A stretch of DNA of 64,000 nucleotides from a virus. The number at the start of each line of letters is the position of its first letter. Within the stretch, counting starts at the first letter, position 1. The position numbers and the translations under genes are program-made. The notes below the pieces were generated by a model. It saw only the letters and a program-made list of their open reading frames with translations. It ran no database searches and was not told the origin of the DNA. Shown in pieces: positions 32,374-41,860 of this stretch. The DNA is taken from the IMG/VR virus record IMGVR_UViG_3300026488_000246, positions 1 through 64,000 of that record; one strand, given 5' to 3'.

Positions 32374-33324
32374 ATGATATATCGAACAATCTACGGAAGT
32401 AACCTTATATCCGAATATCTTGATTTAGTTTACAATAGATACATACTCACTCAGCCAGGAATCTTAACAAACTATTACAATTTTGATCCAGATAATTCTA
32501 TCTATGATGAAACCAATCAGGTTACTTATGGAACACCTGGTGGAGAATTGAGTGGTATCAAATATACATTAATTCATAATCTTTATCTCCCATTTGGTAT
32601 GAGGACTCAAAAACAAGAAATTGACAATCAAGAGAAAGGTGTCAATGCATATGATACTAACTTTCAAATATTTCTACCATCAGTTTATCATATAAGACCA
32701 TTCAGGTATGATTTAGTAGCTTTTAGACCAGACCCACAAGGTGATACTCAGGTATTTCAAGTTGCTGGTATTGAAGAATCAACTCTTTCCAATAATCCGA
32801 GAAACTTTGGGTGGTATCTAAATCTTAAACCAACCTACCTTAAAGAAGACCAAATTCATATAAGCAAAGAAAAAGCTTTCGATATTACAACCAATACGAT
32901 TCAAGATATCGATGTATACAACAAAAGGTTGAAACTTTTCATATTAGCAGACAAACTAAACAAGAAATTAAGGTCATATTACAATGAAATAGTTAATAGC
33001 TTCATTGATGAAATGAATCAAATCTACAAAGGTTTTGAAAATCTGATTATAGACGTCAGACCTTACATACAGAAATATTTTGTGGATCAAAACTGGCTTT
33101 ATTTTTCTAAGAAAGATTCAAACTTTGATAAGAATTGGCAAACATTTTTGCTCACTAAGAATCCAGAGGTTCTTGGATTGGATAAAAGTACACCTTTTGA
33201 TCCAACAAACATTGAAACTAAAACACCTCCAGAACCAGAAATGGTTGATACTTTATCATTGCTAGATACATTCATTTTCGTATACAAACTAAAACATTGG
33301 TTAGAGGGAGAATATGATGAATAA
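32374..33324 (+). CDS. Probable virion structural protein
   Basis: 316 aa, not assigned. Tyr/Asn-rich N-terminal half with strand content (YNFDPDNSIYDETNQVTYGT, FLPSVYHIRPFRYDLVAFRP), then a helical region and a Pro-rich linker (DPTNIETKTPPEPEM). Located between gp25-like and other tail genes in operon 1, and the next gene starts inside its end, so a baseplate or neck role is inferred from place and composition. Confidence 0.55.
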   Translation: MIYRTIYGSNLISEYLDLVYNRYILTQPGILTNYYNFDPDNSIYDETNQVTYGTPGGELSGIKYTLIHNLYLPFGMRTQKQEIDNQEKGVNAYDTNFQIFLPSVYHIRPFRYDLVAFRPDPQGDTQVFQVAGIEESTLSNNPRNFGWYLNLKPTYLKEDQIHISKEKAFDITTNTIQDIDVYNKRLKLFILADKLNKKLRSYYNEIVNSFIDEMNQIYKGFENLIIDVRPYIQKYFVDQNWLYFSKKDSNFDKNWQTFLLTKNPEVLGLDKSTPFDPTNIETKTPPEPEMVDTLSLLDTFIFVYKLKHWLEGEYDE

Positions 33325-33958
33325 GGAAGTTAGAAAGGTGAAAATTTTTGATAGACAACTAAACAAAGATAAAATGAAATCTTTAGCTGGTGAAGTTCAT
33401 ATTAAGGTTATCGATAAAGATGGTAACATTATTGATACTAAGAAACAAAACACTGTTGTAATAGCTGGTAGAAATGCTATGATGCAAAAAATGACCGGTA
33501 TTACTTACACTATTCAAGATGATGCTGGAAATAACATAACCGATGCAAAAGACTATGTATTGAATTTCTTTGCAGTTGGTTCAGGTGGTGCTCCAACTTC
33601 TGATCCATTTAATCCTACATCCCCTAATCAGAATGATTACAAGCTTGCAAACTATGTATATATTTCTGACCCAAATGAACATGTAGCTAATGATAAGATT
33701 CATAAGCTTATTGATAGCAAGACATTCAAGAATTCTACAACATTACTTGTTGCTTTTACACTAGATTTCAATGAAGCAAATCCAAAACAAGCTGGAAATG
33801 GTGACAGAGTTTTCATAAATGAAGCTGGATTATTTCTAACTACAACAACAGATACAACTTCTGTAGATTCGTTCATTATGCTTACAAGAGCTACTTTTTC
33901 AACGGTGGAGAAAACACCTGATAGGAAGTTGGAGTTTGAATGGTTCATCTATTTCTAA
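33314..33958 (+). CDS. Probable virion structural protein (baseplate/fibre-like)
   Basis: 214 aa. Starts with ATGATG behind GAGGGAGAAT. GEVHIKVIDKDGNIIDTKKQ, then a strand-rich body and a C-terminal NEAGLFL...RATFS...LEFEWFIYF pattern that is common in strand-rich tail/fibre-associated proteins of large phages. No enzymatic motif. Part of operon 1. Confidence 0.55.
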   Translation: MMNKEVRKVKIFDRQLNKDKMKSLAGEVHIKVIDKDGNIIDTKKQNTVVIAGRNAMMQKMTGITYTIQDDAGNNITDAKDYVLNFFAVGSGGAPTSDPFNPTSPNQNDYKLANYVYISDPNEHVANDKIHKLIDSKTFKNSTTLLVAFTLDFNEANPKQAGNGDRVFINEAGLFLTTTTDTTSVDSFIMLTRATFSTVEKTPDRKLEFEWFIYF

Positions 33959-33970
33959 GAGGGTTTACAA

Positions 33971-36727
33971 ATGAAATTCGATAAGGATATACTGCATCTC
34001 TATGAGAAACTAATACGGGATCCTAGTTTGGATCCCGTATTCGAATCACTTTATCTTTCTGCAAAAGGTAAGTTTCAAGATCTTTTTGATAAAGTGTTTA
34101 CTATAGATCATTACGAAGATGTTTCAGAGTCTTATAGAAAACTCAAAGAATTTTTCATAGATAGGTATGCTAAACTCTATGCTCTTGCTTCTTATACAAA
34201 TAGAAAGCATACACCTTTAATGCAACTTCCAGAATTTGCAGTTGACTCAATCTTTGAAACATTAGGGTTCTCTTTTCATAAGCAATTGAAATACGATGAT
34301 AAGAAGTTAATTGTTCAGAGTATTGTTGAATTAATTCAAACCAAAGGAAGTAAGAGTCTTGAATATGTATTGCAAATACTTCTTAGATATACGGACATAG
34401 AGCTCATAGATCTTGATTTAGTATTAGATTCAAATGGTAACTGGAACTTAATCAATCCGAAAACAGGTTTTAGATATAGAATTCATCAAATACAAGATAA
34501 CCATTGGTTAACGGATCTGGAGTTACTAAAGAAAAGAGTTAAATCTCAATCTCTTCCCTCTCAGTTTAGAACACCATTCTTTACATTAACAGCAAACAAA
34601 GTTAACCCTGATGATGTGACTACCATAATCTTATTCATCAATATACTTGTAAGAAATGAACTGCGAGAGTATTTGAAAACTGGAACATTCAGAAGCCAAA
34701 TCTTTCTAGATGCATTTGACATAGCCATATCTTTAACTGAATTATGGTTGTTTGTTGTCAGTATGTATTCAACATACATTAAGCTTACAGTTGGTGAAGA
34801 TTATCTAGCTTCCCATCCTGACAGTTTAGTCGTTTTTGATGAAGATATAGAAACTAAAACTGATGTATTTAATGCAGTCTCACAGATATCAAATCAACAG
34901 CTAAAAGAACTGACTTATGAATTTTTCATGAAAAACTATGATAGACTTGAAGATGTAACTTATGAAGAATTTGATTCTTATCTAGCTTCCACATGGGATG
35001 ATTATTATGCTCTTGAAGAAGGAGTTAGAAAATCTTACATAGGTTCAGCATTTTTCTATCTGAAACTTAGTAAACACAAAATGGCTCAGTTTTACATAGA
35101 GCATCTTTGGAAACAATTGACACGTCTTCCTAAAGACTACATCGAGAAATATGTTTCATGTTTGGAAGACCCGTCAAAAGGTCTACTATACGTATTTTAT
35201 GACCATTTTACAAAGAATTGGAACGATAAATCTTCAGAAATTGTGCAAAAAATCATCAAAAATGCTGAAGGTCAACTAAGCTTAATCAATCCTAAGCTTG
35301 TTAAGTTCAAAGATAAGATTGTTGAAAAGTATAATGATGGTGAAATAACAGCCGATGATATACAGAAACTCATAGCTTATTTTTTGCTAAAGCTTGCTGA
35401 ATATCTTTTCAAACAATATGTCATAAAGTTTCCAATTGACATATATTTTGGTATTGCTTTAAACTTCTATACTAAGGACATATTAGAAAGGACAATAGAC
35501 GAGTTAAAGCCAGCATATGCAAGACCTGTCTTTGGTACTAATGTAACAAAGTTTGAGTACGATAATCCTCTTCTAGAATCGATTAGATATCTTTTAGAAG
35601 ACTTAATGGTTCTACTTCAGAAGTTATATGATGCACAAAAGTTTTCAGAATCAACCAAAATAACACTTAAGTTTGTATTTGCTGATTTGCTAAACAACTT
35701 TAGTCATGTTTATAAGTTTTTTGACCCAAATTTTGCTACAAATATATTGAATCAAGGAAAGGTTATTAAAGTTAACTGTTGTAATACTCTAGATCCATAT
35801 TGTTTATCAACTTACAAAGATTTACGAGATAAATGGTTATGCTGTAATGATGAAAGAGTTACATCCTGTAATTGGTGTCTGTCAGAAGAAGAGGAAAAAC
35901 GTCTTGCATTTTACAACCAATCTGTTTATGAAGAAGCTATCTGCAATATGCTTCCTGAATCAGATATACAGTTTAAGAAAGTAATAGCTGAAAACCCAAG
36001 ATGCATACAAAACTGTATGTATGATGGAGTTTACAATAAGAGTACTTATAACGAATCTGTTTACGATACATCTTCAAGTTCATCTGAAGATTGCAATCAA
36101 AACTACATACATGACGGTTCTCTCATACAAACAATGAGATATTGGACACAGAAGAATCTTCCAATACATGACACATACAATGAAGCTATCTTTGATTACT
36201 CACTTTATAACAATGATAAAACAAAAGAAAACAAAATCAAGATCTATGGTTACGTAGAACTATCAACCTTAGAATATACAGATTTCGTTTATGACTATTC
36301 TGATGATAAATATCATCCATTCAATACAACATACTTTGATAAGTATGAAATCCTTCTGAATGATGAAATCGAAAATTGGTTATTGGATGCAATACAAGAT
36401 AGACCATCCTATTCAGTCCTTAACATAATAGATGATCTTAAGAATCACCCAATCCTATCATATCTTATGGTTCATGGAGAAATCCTTAATCAAATAGTAA
36501 AACAGAAGTTTCAAGAAACACTTACATACAACGATAAGTGCACTATCGTTAACCAGTTAATAAGATTCAAAAGTATCTTTGCATATACAGAGAAGCAGCA
36601 AATTCTATTAAATGGTTTACTTTCCGATAAAGTCCAAACTAACGACTATCTTTGGATATATGGCGTAGGACAAGGACTCTATGACGACTTAGCATCACGC
36701 TATGATATCGCGACTGTATATTCGTAG
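33971..36727 (+). CDS. Large baseplate-like structural protein with Cys-rich insert
   Basis: 918 aa, not matched to one family. N-terminal helical region includes IVELIQTKGSKSLEYVLQIL, reminiscent of baseplate/tail proteins of large myoviruses. Residues ~600-682 hold about ten Cys (NCCNTLDPYC, LCCNDERVTSCNWC, CIQNC), rare in this proteome and suggestive of metal binding or disulfides. They are followed by tandem Tyr-rich motifs (YNKSTYNESVYDTS, HDTYNEAIFDYSLYNND). A perfect 11-bp hairpin lies 42 nt into the gene. Last gene before the sheath. Confidence 0.6.
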   Translation: MKFDKDILHLYEKLIRDPSLDPVFESLYLSAKGKFQDLFDKVFTIDHYEDVSESYRKLKEFFIDRYAKLYALASYTNRKHTPLMQLPEFAVDSIFETLGFSFHKQLKYDDKKLIVQSIVELIQTKGSKSLEYVLQILLRYTDIELIDLDLVLDSNGNWNLINPKTGFRYRIHQIQDNHWLTDLELLKKRVKSQSLPSQFRTPFFTLTANKVNPDDVTTIILFINILVRNELREYLKTGTFRSQIFLDAFDIAISLTELWLFVVSMYSTYIKLTVGEDYLASHPDSLVVFDEDIETKTDVFNAVSQISNQQLKELTYEFFMKNYDRLEDVTYEEFDSYLASTWDDYYALEEGVRKSYIGSAFFYLKLSKHKMAQFYIEHLWKQLTRLPKDYIEKYVSCLEDPSKGLLYVFYDHFTKNWNDKSSEIVQKIIKNAEGQLSLINPKLVKFKDKIVEKYNDGEITADDIQKLIAYFLLKLAEYLFKQYVIKFPIDIYFGIALNFYTKDILERTIDELKPAYARPVFGTNVTKFEYDNPLLESIRYLLEDLMVLLQKLYDAQKFSESTKITLKFVFADLLNNFSHVYKFFDPNFATNILNQGKVIKVNCCNTLDPYCLSTYKDLRDKWLCCNDERVTSCNWCLSEEEEKRLAFYNQSVYEEAICNMLPESDIQFKKVIAENPRCIQNCMYDGVYNKSTYNESVYDTSSSSSEDCNQNYIHDGSLIQTMRYWTQKNLPIHDTYNEAIFDYSLYNNDKTKENKIKIYGYVELSTLEYTDFVYDYSDDKYHPFNTTYFDKYEILLNDEIENWLLDAIQDRPSYSVLNIIDDLKNHPILSYLMVHGEILNQIVKQKFQETLTYNDKCTIVNQLIRFKSIFAYTEKQQILLNGLLSDKVQTNDYLWIYGVGQGLYDDLASRYDIATVYS
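34013..34040 (+). other. Intragenic hairpin near 5' end of the 918-aa gene
   Basis: Perfect 11-bp stem ATACGGGATCC with GGATCCCGTAT, loop TAGTTT, 42 nt after the ATG; terminator-like but without a T-run. Confidence 0.75.
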
Positions 36728-36776
36728 AACAAGTTAATAGACTTTAATCGTTAACTCTGTGGAGGAACAGATCAAA

Positions 36777-38675
36777 ATGATAGTTGGAAATACGGCAGGA
36801 GTTTTCAGACAAATCATAGACCAATCTCAATATCCAGAATCTATAGGAGTTAGCACATCAGCTGCTATTGCATTTACATCAGAAAGAGGAATTGACAACA
36901 CATGGGTTCTGATTTCTGGTGGACCAAAAGAGTTGCTTGAGACATTTGGACAGTTAGATGTAGTAAAAGAAGGACAAGCTTACCTCAATGCATATAGATT
37001 CAGCTCTGTTTCTGGCGCTCTCTATGCTATGAGAGTACTTCCAAACGCTGATGATTCAGGCATTACAAACCCTGCAAAATTTGCTCATATAGTGCTAACA
37101 ATTGCAAAAGATGCAGATCATAGTGAAATTCAAACTGTGCTTCCAATCTACTATAACAAAGATAAAACAACATCCAATACCGTAAATGATGACAAAAGAA
37201 AAGATGCCCCTACAAGATTTACGTCTTTAAAATTCACATTGCCAGACGGTTCTACAACTAACACTAATATTTATGAGTATATTGCATCAAACTTCACATT
37301 AGATGATACTGAGAAGTCAGACATACAGAATGATACAAACCTGAAAGCTGCATTTCTTGACCCAAAAGGAATAAGCGAGTTAGACCCAACCTTGATTCCA
37401 TTCACCATATTCTATGCAATTGGTAGAGGTGATTGGTATAACAAGATAGGACTAAGAATAACAGCAGTTCCTAATGAACCTGAGGTATTCTTACTAGAAG
37501 TATATGTTAACACTGATAATGGACCTATGACTGTTGAATCATTTTACGTTTCTTGGAATCCATCCATTGTAGATGGAACAGGAGAAACTAAGTTTGTTGA
37601 TCATGTAGTTAACACATACTCAAGATATATTAGATGTATGACAAACAAAGATCTTCTTCCTATATTGAATGCTCCATCTTCCACAACTGTAGATGGTAGA
37701 ACTCTCACAGTAATAGAAGATATCCTAAGAAATACAGCTTTTGCTATCGATACGTACAATACATCTAGCCCATTGTATGATTTTCAACTCATGTATGGAA
37801 CTGATGGTGATCTTTATCAGAACGGAATTCTTAACAGGACTGTTTACACTCAATGTCTTCTTAATGCTTATAATGGATCATATGATGGTAGTATCTTGAA
37901 TAAAGAAGAAATCGTAATTGACTTACTTATAGATGCAAATCATGATATATCTGTAAAACAAGCAATGGTAAATCTTGCAAAGAAGCGTGGAGATTGTTTC
38001 GTCGTTCTTGATTTACTACCTGCAGGAGATGTTAATGGAATACTAGATACAATGAAGACTAAGTTTGGTTGGCTCAATACTTGGATGGCTGCTATTTATG
38101 CTCCATTTACAATCATTAAAGATCCTACAACTGGTCAAGAGATTAAAGCATCTCCATCTTATCATGCATGTTACATCTATCCATTAAATGATCAAGCTGG
38201 ATTCTGGAAAGCCCCTGCAGGTTTAAACAGAGGAACACTCACAGATGTTGTAAGACCTGTAGTTGACATACCAGCATTACCAGATGTGCTTGAAAAACTA
38301 TACAACAATAGGATTAACCCAATCGTTAAGAAACGTGGAGTCTATGTATTCTATGGTAATGAAACAACACAAAGAATTTCCTCTGCATTATCAGATATTA
38401 ATGTTGTAAGGACACTCTTAAAGTTAGACAGAGATATTAGCAAATTCTGTGATGAATTCATTTTCGAAGATAACACACCTGATACCTGGTTGAAAATCGA
38501 AGAAGGCATAAGAGAGATACTTGCTAGATATAAGAAAGAAGGAGCTCTTTACTGGTACGACTTAGAAGTAGGTGCTACAGAATACGAAATCAAACATCAT
38601 ATCGTTCATGTAAACGTTTATGTTAAGGTCGTAAAAACAATCAAAGCTGTAAACCTTGTTTACACAGTTAAGTAA
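36777..38675 (+). CDS. Contractile tail sheath protein
   Basis: 632 aa from ATG 36777 (GTGGAGG site; an earlier GTG at 36759 overlaps that site). N-terminal GVFRQIIDQSQYPESIGVST and SGGPKELLETFGQLD, SGALYAMRVLP are typical of gp18-type sheath proteins; the C-terminal part has PLNDQAGFWKAPAGLNRGTL, VDIPALPDVLEKLYNNRINP, RGVYVFYGNETTQ and LKLDRDISKFCDEFIFEDN, the conserved sheath domain and handshake region. It forms the contractile outer tube around the tail-tube proteins encoded next. Followed by its own terminator. Confidence 0.93.
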   Translation: MIVGNTAGVFRQIIDQSQYPESIGVSTSAAIAFTSERGIDNTWVLISGGPKELLETFGQLDVVKEGQAYLNAYRFSSVSGALYAMRVLPNADDSGITNPAKFAHIVLTIAKDADHSEIQTVLPIYYNKDKTTSNTVNDDKRKDAPTRFTSLKFTLPDGSTTNTNIYEYIASNFTLDDTEKSDIQNDTNLKAAFLDPKGISELDPTLIPFTIFYAIGRGDWYNKIGLRITAVPNEPEVFLLEVYVNTDNGPMTVESFYVSWNPSIVDGTGETKFVDHVVNTYSRYIRCMTNKDLLPILNAPSSTTVDGRTLTVIEDILRNTAFAIDTYNTSSPLYDFQLMYGTDGDLYQNGILNRTVYTQCLLNAYNGSYDGSILNKEEIVIDLLIDANHDISVKQAMVNLAKKRGDCFVVLDLLPAGDVNGILDTMKTKFGWLNTWMAAIYAPFTIIKDPTTGQEIKASPSYHACYIYPLNDQAGFWKAPAGLNRGTLTDVVRPVVDIPALPDVLEKLYNNRINPIVKKRGVYVFYGNETTQRISSALSDINVVRTLLKLDRDISKFCDEFIFEDNTPDTWLKIEEGIREILARYKKEGALYWYDLEVGATEYEIKHHIVHVNVYVKVVKTIKAVNLVYTVK

Positions 38676-38683
38676 ACAATGAT

Positions 38684-38715
38684 GGAGACCTAGGTGAATA
38701 GCTGCCTAGGTCTCC
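38684..38715 (+). terminator. Terminator after the sheath gene
   Basis: Perfect 11-bp stem GGAGACCTAGG (38684-38694) with CCTAGGTCTCC (38705-38715). Confidence 0.85.
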
Positions 38716-38741
38716 ATATCCTTTTATCGAGGGTGGTTAAA

Positions 38742-39473
38742 ATGTTTATCTCTTATCTCTCACATGGTGCACCCAAGATTGACCAAGATTCAGATAAACT
38801 TATATATGCTCATGATCCAGCAATACTTGGTTACTTTGGTGTTTACTTTGAAGGAATTAGAAACCTAGATTCAAGAATATTTGATAACACTGTAAATCAA
38901 TATGCAATTGAAACTAATTCTGATATACGAAATCCAAAATTAGTTGAAGATTCTCTAATGGCTTATTGTACATCTGTTGAAATACCAGAATTAAGTTTGA
39001 AAATTATCGACAAACAAACAGTACAATATTTTTCCATAAAGATACCATCAACCATTGACTATGGTTCTCAGAATGTGACATTCAGATTCTATGATACATC
39101 ATCTGGTATAGTTTCAAGATTCATAAGAAACTGGTTCTTTGCTTTGAGGAGACCAGACAAACATTTTCCAAAGAAGTATGTTACTAGACAGAAGATTCAA
39201 GGAAAAATGATGCTTAAATGCAACGCCATACTATTTGCTACTGATCCATCTTTATCTGAAGTAACCTTTGCCTGTGGTTTCTTAGGTTTAATGCCTACAA
39301 ACTTACCAATAGCACAGTATGCTTCTGATGTGCAAACAAGAACTTTTGCTATACTTTCACAAACATTTTCTTTTGACAAAATAGTTGTTGATGATCACAT
39401 ATACAATTTTGCTTACAATAAACTCCTTCCAACATTAGCTTCTCATGATGGAGTTGTACAATGGTCAACATAA
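38742..39473 (+). CDS. Tail-tube-fold protein (copy 1)
   Basis: 243 aa from ATG 38742 behind GAGGGTGG; an upstream start at 38694 lies in the terminator hairpin. Central SVEIPELSLKIIDKQTVQYF, then VTFRFYDTSSGIVSRFIRNW and FALRRPDK match the beta-strand plus helix pattern of gp19-type tube proteins (strand, FYD, helix with W). It follows the sheath, as tube genes usually do, but is one of four related proteins (38742, 39461, 40355, 41035), so whether this is the main tube or a variant ring cannot be told. Confidence 0.7.
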   Translation: MFISYLSHGAPKIDQDSDKLIYAHDPAILGYFGVYFEGIRNLDSRIFDNTVNQYAIETNSDIRNPKLVEDSLMAYCTSVEIPELSLKIIDKQTVQYFSIKIPSTIDYGSQNVTFRFYDTSSGIVSRFIRNWFFALRRPDKHFPKKYVTRQKIQGKMMLKCNAILFATDPSLSEVTFACGFLGLMPTNLPIAQYASDVQTRTFAILSQTFSFDKIVVDDHIYNFAYNKLLPTLASHDGVVQWST

Positions 39474-40279
39474 ATCAATCATTGAAGAATGCATTTAAAA
39501 GTGCAGAATCTTATGCCTCCAATTTCGTGTCAACAGCTAAAGATATGTTTTCAAATCTTGTTAACCCGGAAGTAAATGCAGAAATATTAGGTACATTTGC
39601 TGAAAACCTATTATCAACTAAACTTGAAGAAATTAAGAGTAAACTTGAAAATAAGATACAACGGATTGATAAGTCATTTTCAACATACATCAAAATGATA
39701 GAAAGTAATTTTGGAGTTTTTACAGTAGCCTTCAGTGGTAATGGAGAATGTGATTATCCACCTCATCTACTTCAAGATCCTTATATTACAGGCTATTATT
39801 ACGTAACCATAGATCCCCCATCTAGCATCGTAAAACAAGTTAAATTTGATACAGTAAAGTTTAGGCAGAAACTTGGTTTTCTTTGTAGAGAAACTCAACT
39901 ACCAACATTAACAATGAATCATGTTGAAAAGGTTGGTTATGGAGGTGTTAAGCAACAAGTTGTAGCTAATGTAGATTATGAAAGAACTGTAAGCTTAACA
40001 TTTTATGATACATATAACCTAGAAGTGTATAAGTTTTTCAAAGCATGGTTTCTGTCTATCTCTGATTTGAAAACAGGACTACATCTTTACAAAAATCAAT
40101 CAGATTTTAAAACTTCAATTGTTGTAGTACATGCTGATCCAAAAATGACAACTATTGATTTAGATGTATTTGTAGGTGCACATCCATCTCAGCTTCCTTT
40201 AGTGTCACAATCTAGAGATCTTGCAATTAGAGAGATTCAAGTAACTTTCCAGTTTGATATGTGGTTACCAACCAAGTAA
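39461..40279 (+). CDS. Tail-tube-fold protein (copy 2)
   Basis: 272 aa, overlaps the end of copy 1 by 13 nt. A helical N-terminal 90-residue extension (MVNINQSLKNAFKSAESYAS) precedes the tube-fold region: REAT-like QLPTLTMNHVEKVGYGGVKQ, VDYERTVSLTFYDTYNLEVY, KFFKAWFLSISDL. The extension suggests a tube initiator or hub/tube adaptor (gp48/gp54-type role) rather than the bulk tube; inference. Confidence 0.65.
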   Translation: MVNINQSLKNAFKSAESYASNFVSTAKDMFSNLVNPEVNAEILGTFAENLLSTKLEEIKSKLENKIQRIDKSFSTYIKMIESNFGVFTVAFSGNGECDYPPHLLQDPYITGYYYVTIDPPSSIVKQVKFDTVKFRQKLGFLCRETQLPTLTMNHVEKVGYGGVKQQVVANVDYERTVSLTFYDTYNLEVYKFFKAWFLSISDLKTGLHLYKNQSDFKTSIVVVHADPKMTTIDLDVFVGAHPSQLPLVSQSRDLAIREIQVTFQFDMWLPTK

Positions 40280-40327
40280 CCTAACCTAATAACCATATAC
40301 AACTTTATTACAAAATGAAACGCTTCC
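40278..40327 (+). promoter_or_regulatory. 50-bp conserved element, tail operon 2
   Basis: Copy with AAACGCTTCC at its end, overlapping the last bases of the tube-fold copy 2 gene and 28 nt before the next ATG. No terminator separates it from the upstream gene. Confidence 0.7.
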
Positions 40328-40354
40328 ACTCATTTAATAGGAGGAACTTCATTT

Positions 40355-40969
40355 ATGGCGAGCCTTAAGGATTTTCTAAGAAATGGACTTACAGGTACAT
40401 GTGAAAACACCTATCAATATGATCCATTTATCAAAGGTACATTCTTTGCATTTATCAGATTACCAGAAATACTTGATTTATCAGATTTTGAAGATCTATT
40501 TCCAAGAACAGTTTTAGCTGTGACTCTTCCAACACCTACTATTACAGAATTAGAAGCTATTGGTTTAGGTGGATTAAGAACACTTCATCCTGGACAACTT
40601 AGCTTAGGAAATGACCTTCCTATAAGATTAAGAGATACTTATGAGCTTAAAGTAATCAAAGCAATTGGAAAATGGCATGATAGCATTAGAAGCTATAGTA
40701 CAGGACTTGCACAAATTGAACCGAGGTCTTCTAATTACAAAGGAACACTTGATCTAATTATTACATCACCAAGTGGAAAATATGCACCATTTGGAGTCAC
40801 ATTCATAGGTGTTTGGCCTACAACGAATCCTCTTAATGCTCTTGGTGCAGATATCAATGATGTTGCAATTGCTGAAGTTGATGCAACATTTAAATTCGAT
40901 TTGATTTGCAAGATGGACCCTACAAAGGTTAAGAAGTATATTCAAGAAATAGATATTGTTGACTTCTAA
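40355..40969 (+). CDS. Tail-tube-fold protein (copy 3)
   Basis: 204 aa, the most compact of the four. GTFFAFIRLPEILDLSD, TLPTPTITELEAIGLGGLRT, PIRLRDTYELKVIKAIGKWH, then TFIGVWPTTNPLNALGADIN and a last strand (VDATFKFDLICKM) are the standard gp19-like order. Small size without extensions makes it the best candidate for the main tube protein. It is alone between a 50-bp element and a terminator, which would allow very high expression. Confidence 0.75.
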   Translation: MASLKDFLRNGLTGTCENTYQYDPFIKGTFFAFIRLPEILDLSDFEDLFPRTVLAVTLPTPTITELEAIGLGGLRTLHPGQLSLGNDLPIRLRDTYELKVIKAIGKWHDSIRSYSTGLAQIEPRSSNYKGTLDLIITSPSGKYAPFGVTFIGVWPTTNPLNALGADINDVAIAEVDATFKFDLICKMDPTKVKKYIQEIDIVDF

Positions 40970-40976
40970 GAAATAG

Positions 40977-41004
40977 GCAAGGGATCAAATTCTGGTCCCT
41001 TGCC
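40977..41004 (+). terminator. Terminator after tube-fold copy 3
   Basis: GGCAAGGGA (40977-40985) with TCCCTTGCC (40996-41004), perfect 9 bp. Confidence 0.8.
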
Positions 41005-41034
41005 TTTAACATTGTTTTAGAGAGGATGCATAAT

Positions 41035-41796
41035 ATGATAGATAAAGTAATCACAAGAAAAGCTGGATTTGATGTAAGTGAAACTGGAAGCATAACATAC
41101 GATAACACACCACTTGTTTCAGGTTATACTTTTATTCACATACGAGTTCCTGAGTGTGTAAAAAGAATAGTAACCAATTATGAAGAATTGGAGTATGTAT
41201 TAGCTGCAAATGCACAAGCCAGCGATTTACCTTCTAATACGATTACATATGAACCAAGAGAGCATGGACGTGGTTTAAGAACTATGGTTCCAATGGGAGA
41301 AGACGCTGGACATGAATTTTCTATCAGATTTTATGAGAATGTCCAGTTTGATGTATTCAACATCTTAAGCATTTGGTATTCATGTATTCTAAATCCAGCT
41401 ACATATAGACCTCTACTAAAGAAAAACTTTGGTGAATCTTGGTTAGAGTTAATTAAAACAACTGTTACTGTCTACATTCTTCCTCAAGATTTCTTAAACA
41501 ACCCAGATTCATTACTGATTTATAAAGCTTATGGTGCATCAATTGCTTCTTTGAATAACTCTGATTTTCAACCTGATGTTTCTCAGAATAATATAGTTGT
41601 CCTTAATGCTACATTCCAATCTGATAGGTTCATACCGTTAACAAAATCCTTAGCTGATTTGTATGGTCTAAGTAAAGTTTATGCTAAATCAGTAAGAGAT
41701 TTACATGTAGGACTTAAAGAACTAACAGATTATGCATATGATACACTCATTAAAGCTTTGTTAGATCTTGAAACCAGTATCAATAAGCAAACCTAA
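41035..41796 (+). CDS. Tail-tube-fold protein (copy 4)
   Basis: 253 aa from ATG 41035; the ATG at 41026 lies inside the AGAGGATG ribosome site. SDLPSNTITYEPREHGRGLR, TMVPMGEDAGHEFSIRFYEN, VFNILSIWYSCILNP follow the tube-fold pattern, with an extra C-terminal helical tail (SVRDLHVGLKELTDYAYDTL). Possibly a tube-end or hub-connected variant. The following 50-bp element begins inside its last codons. Confidence 0.65.
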   Translation: MIDKVITRKAGFDVSETGSITYDNTPLVSGYTFIHIRVPECVKRIVTNYEELEYVLAANAQASDLPSNTITYEPREHGRGLRTMVPMGEDAGHEFSIRFYENVQFDVFNILSIWYSCILNPATYRPLLKKNFGESWLELIKTTVTVYILPQDFLNNPDSLLIYKAYGASIASLNNSDFQPDVSQNNIVVLNATFQSDRFIPLTKSLADLYGLSKVYAKSVRDLHVGLKELTDYAYDTLIKALLDLETSINKQT

Positions 41797-41839
41797 CCTA
41801 ATAACCTTATACAACTTTATTACAAAATGAAACGCTTCC
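41790..41839 (+). promoter_or_regulatory. 50-bp conserved element, tail operon 3
   Basis: AACCTAACCTAATAACC, TTATACAACTTTATTACA, AAATG, AAACGCTTCC; overlaps the stop of tube-fold copy 4 and lies 21 nt before the TTG start of the gp6-like gene. Confidence 0.7.
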
Positions 41840-41860
41840 GCGATATGGAGGTTTAGAGAT

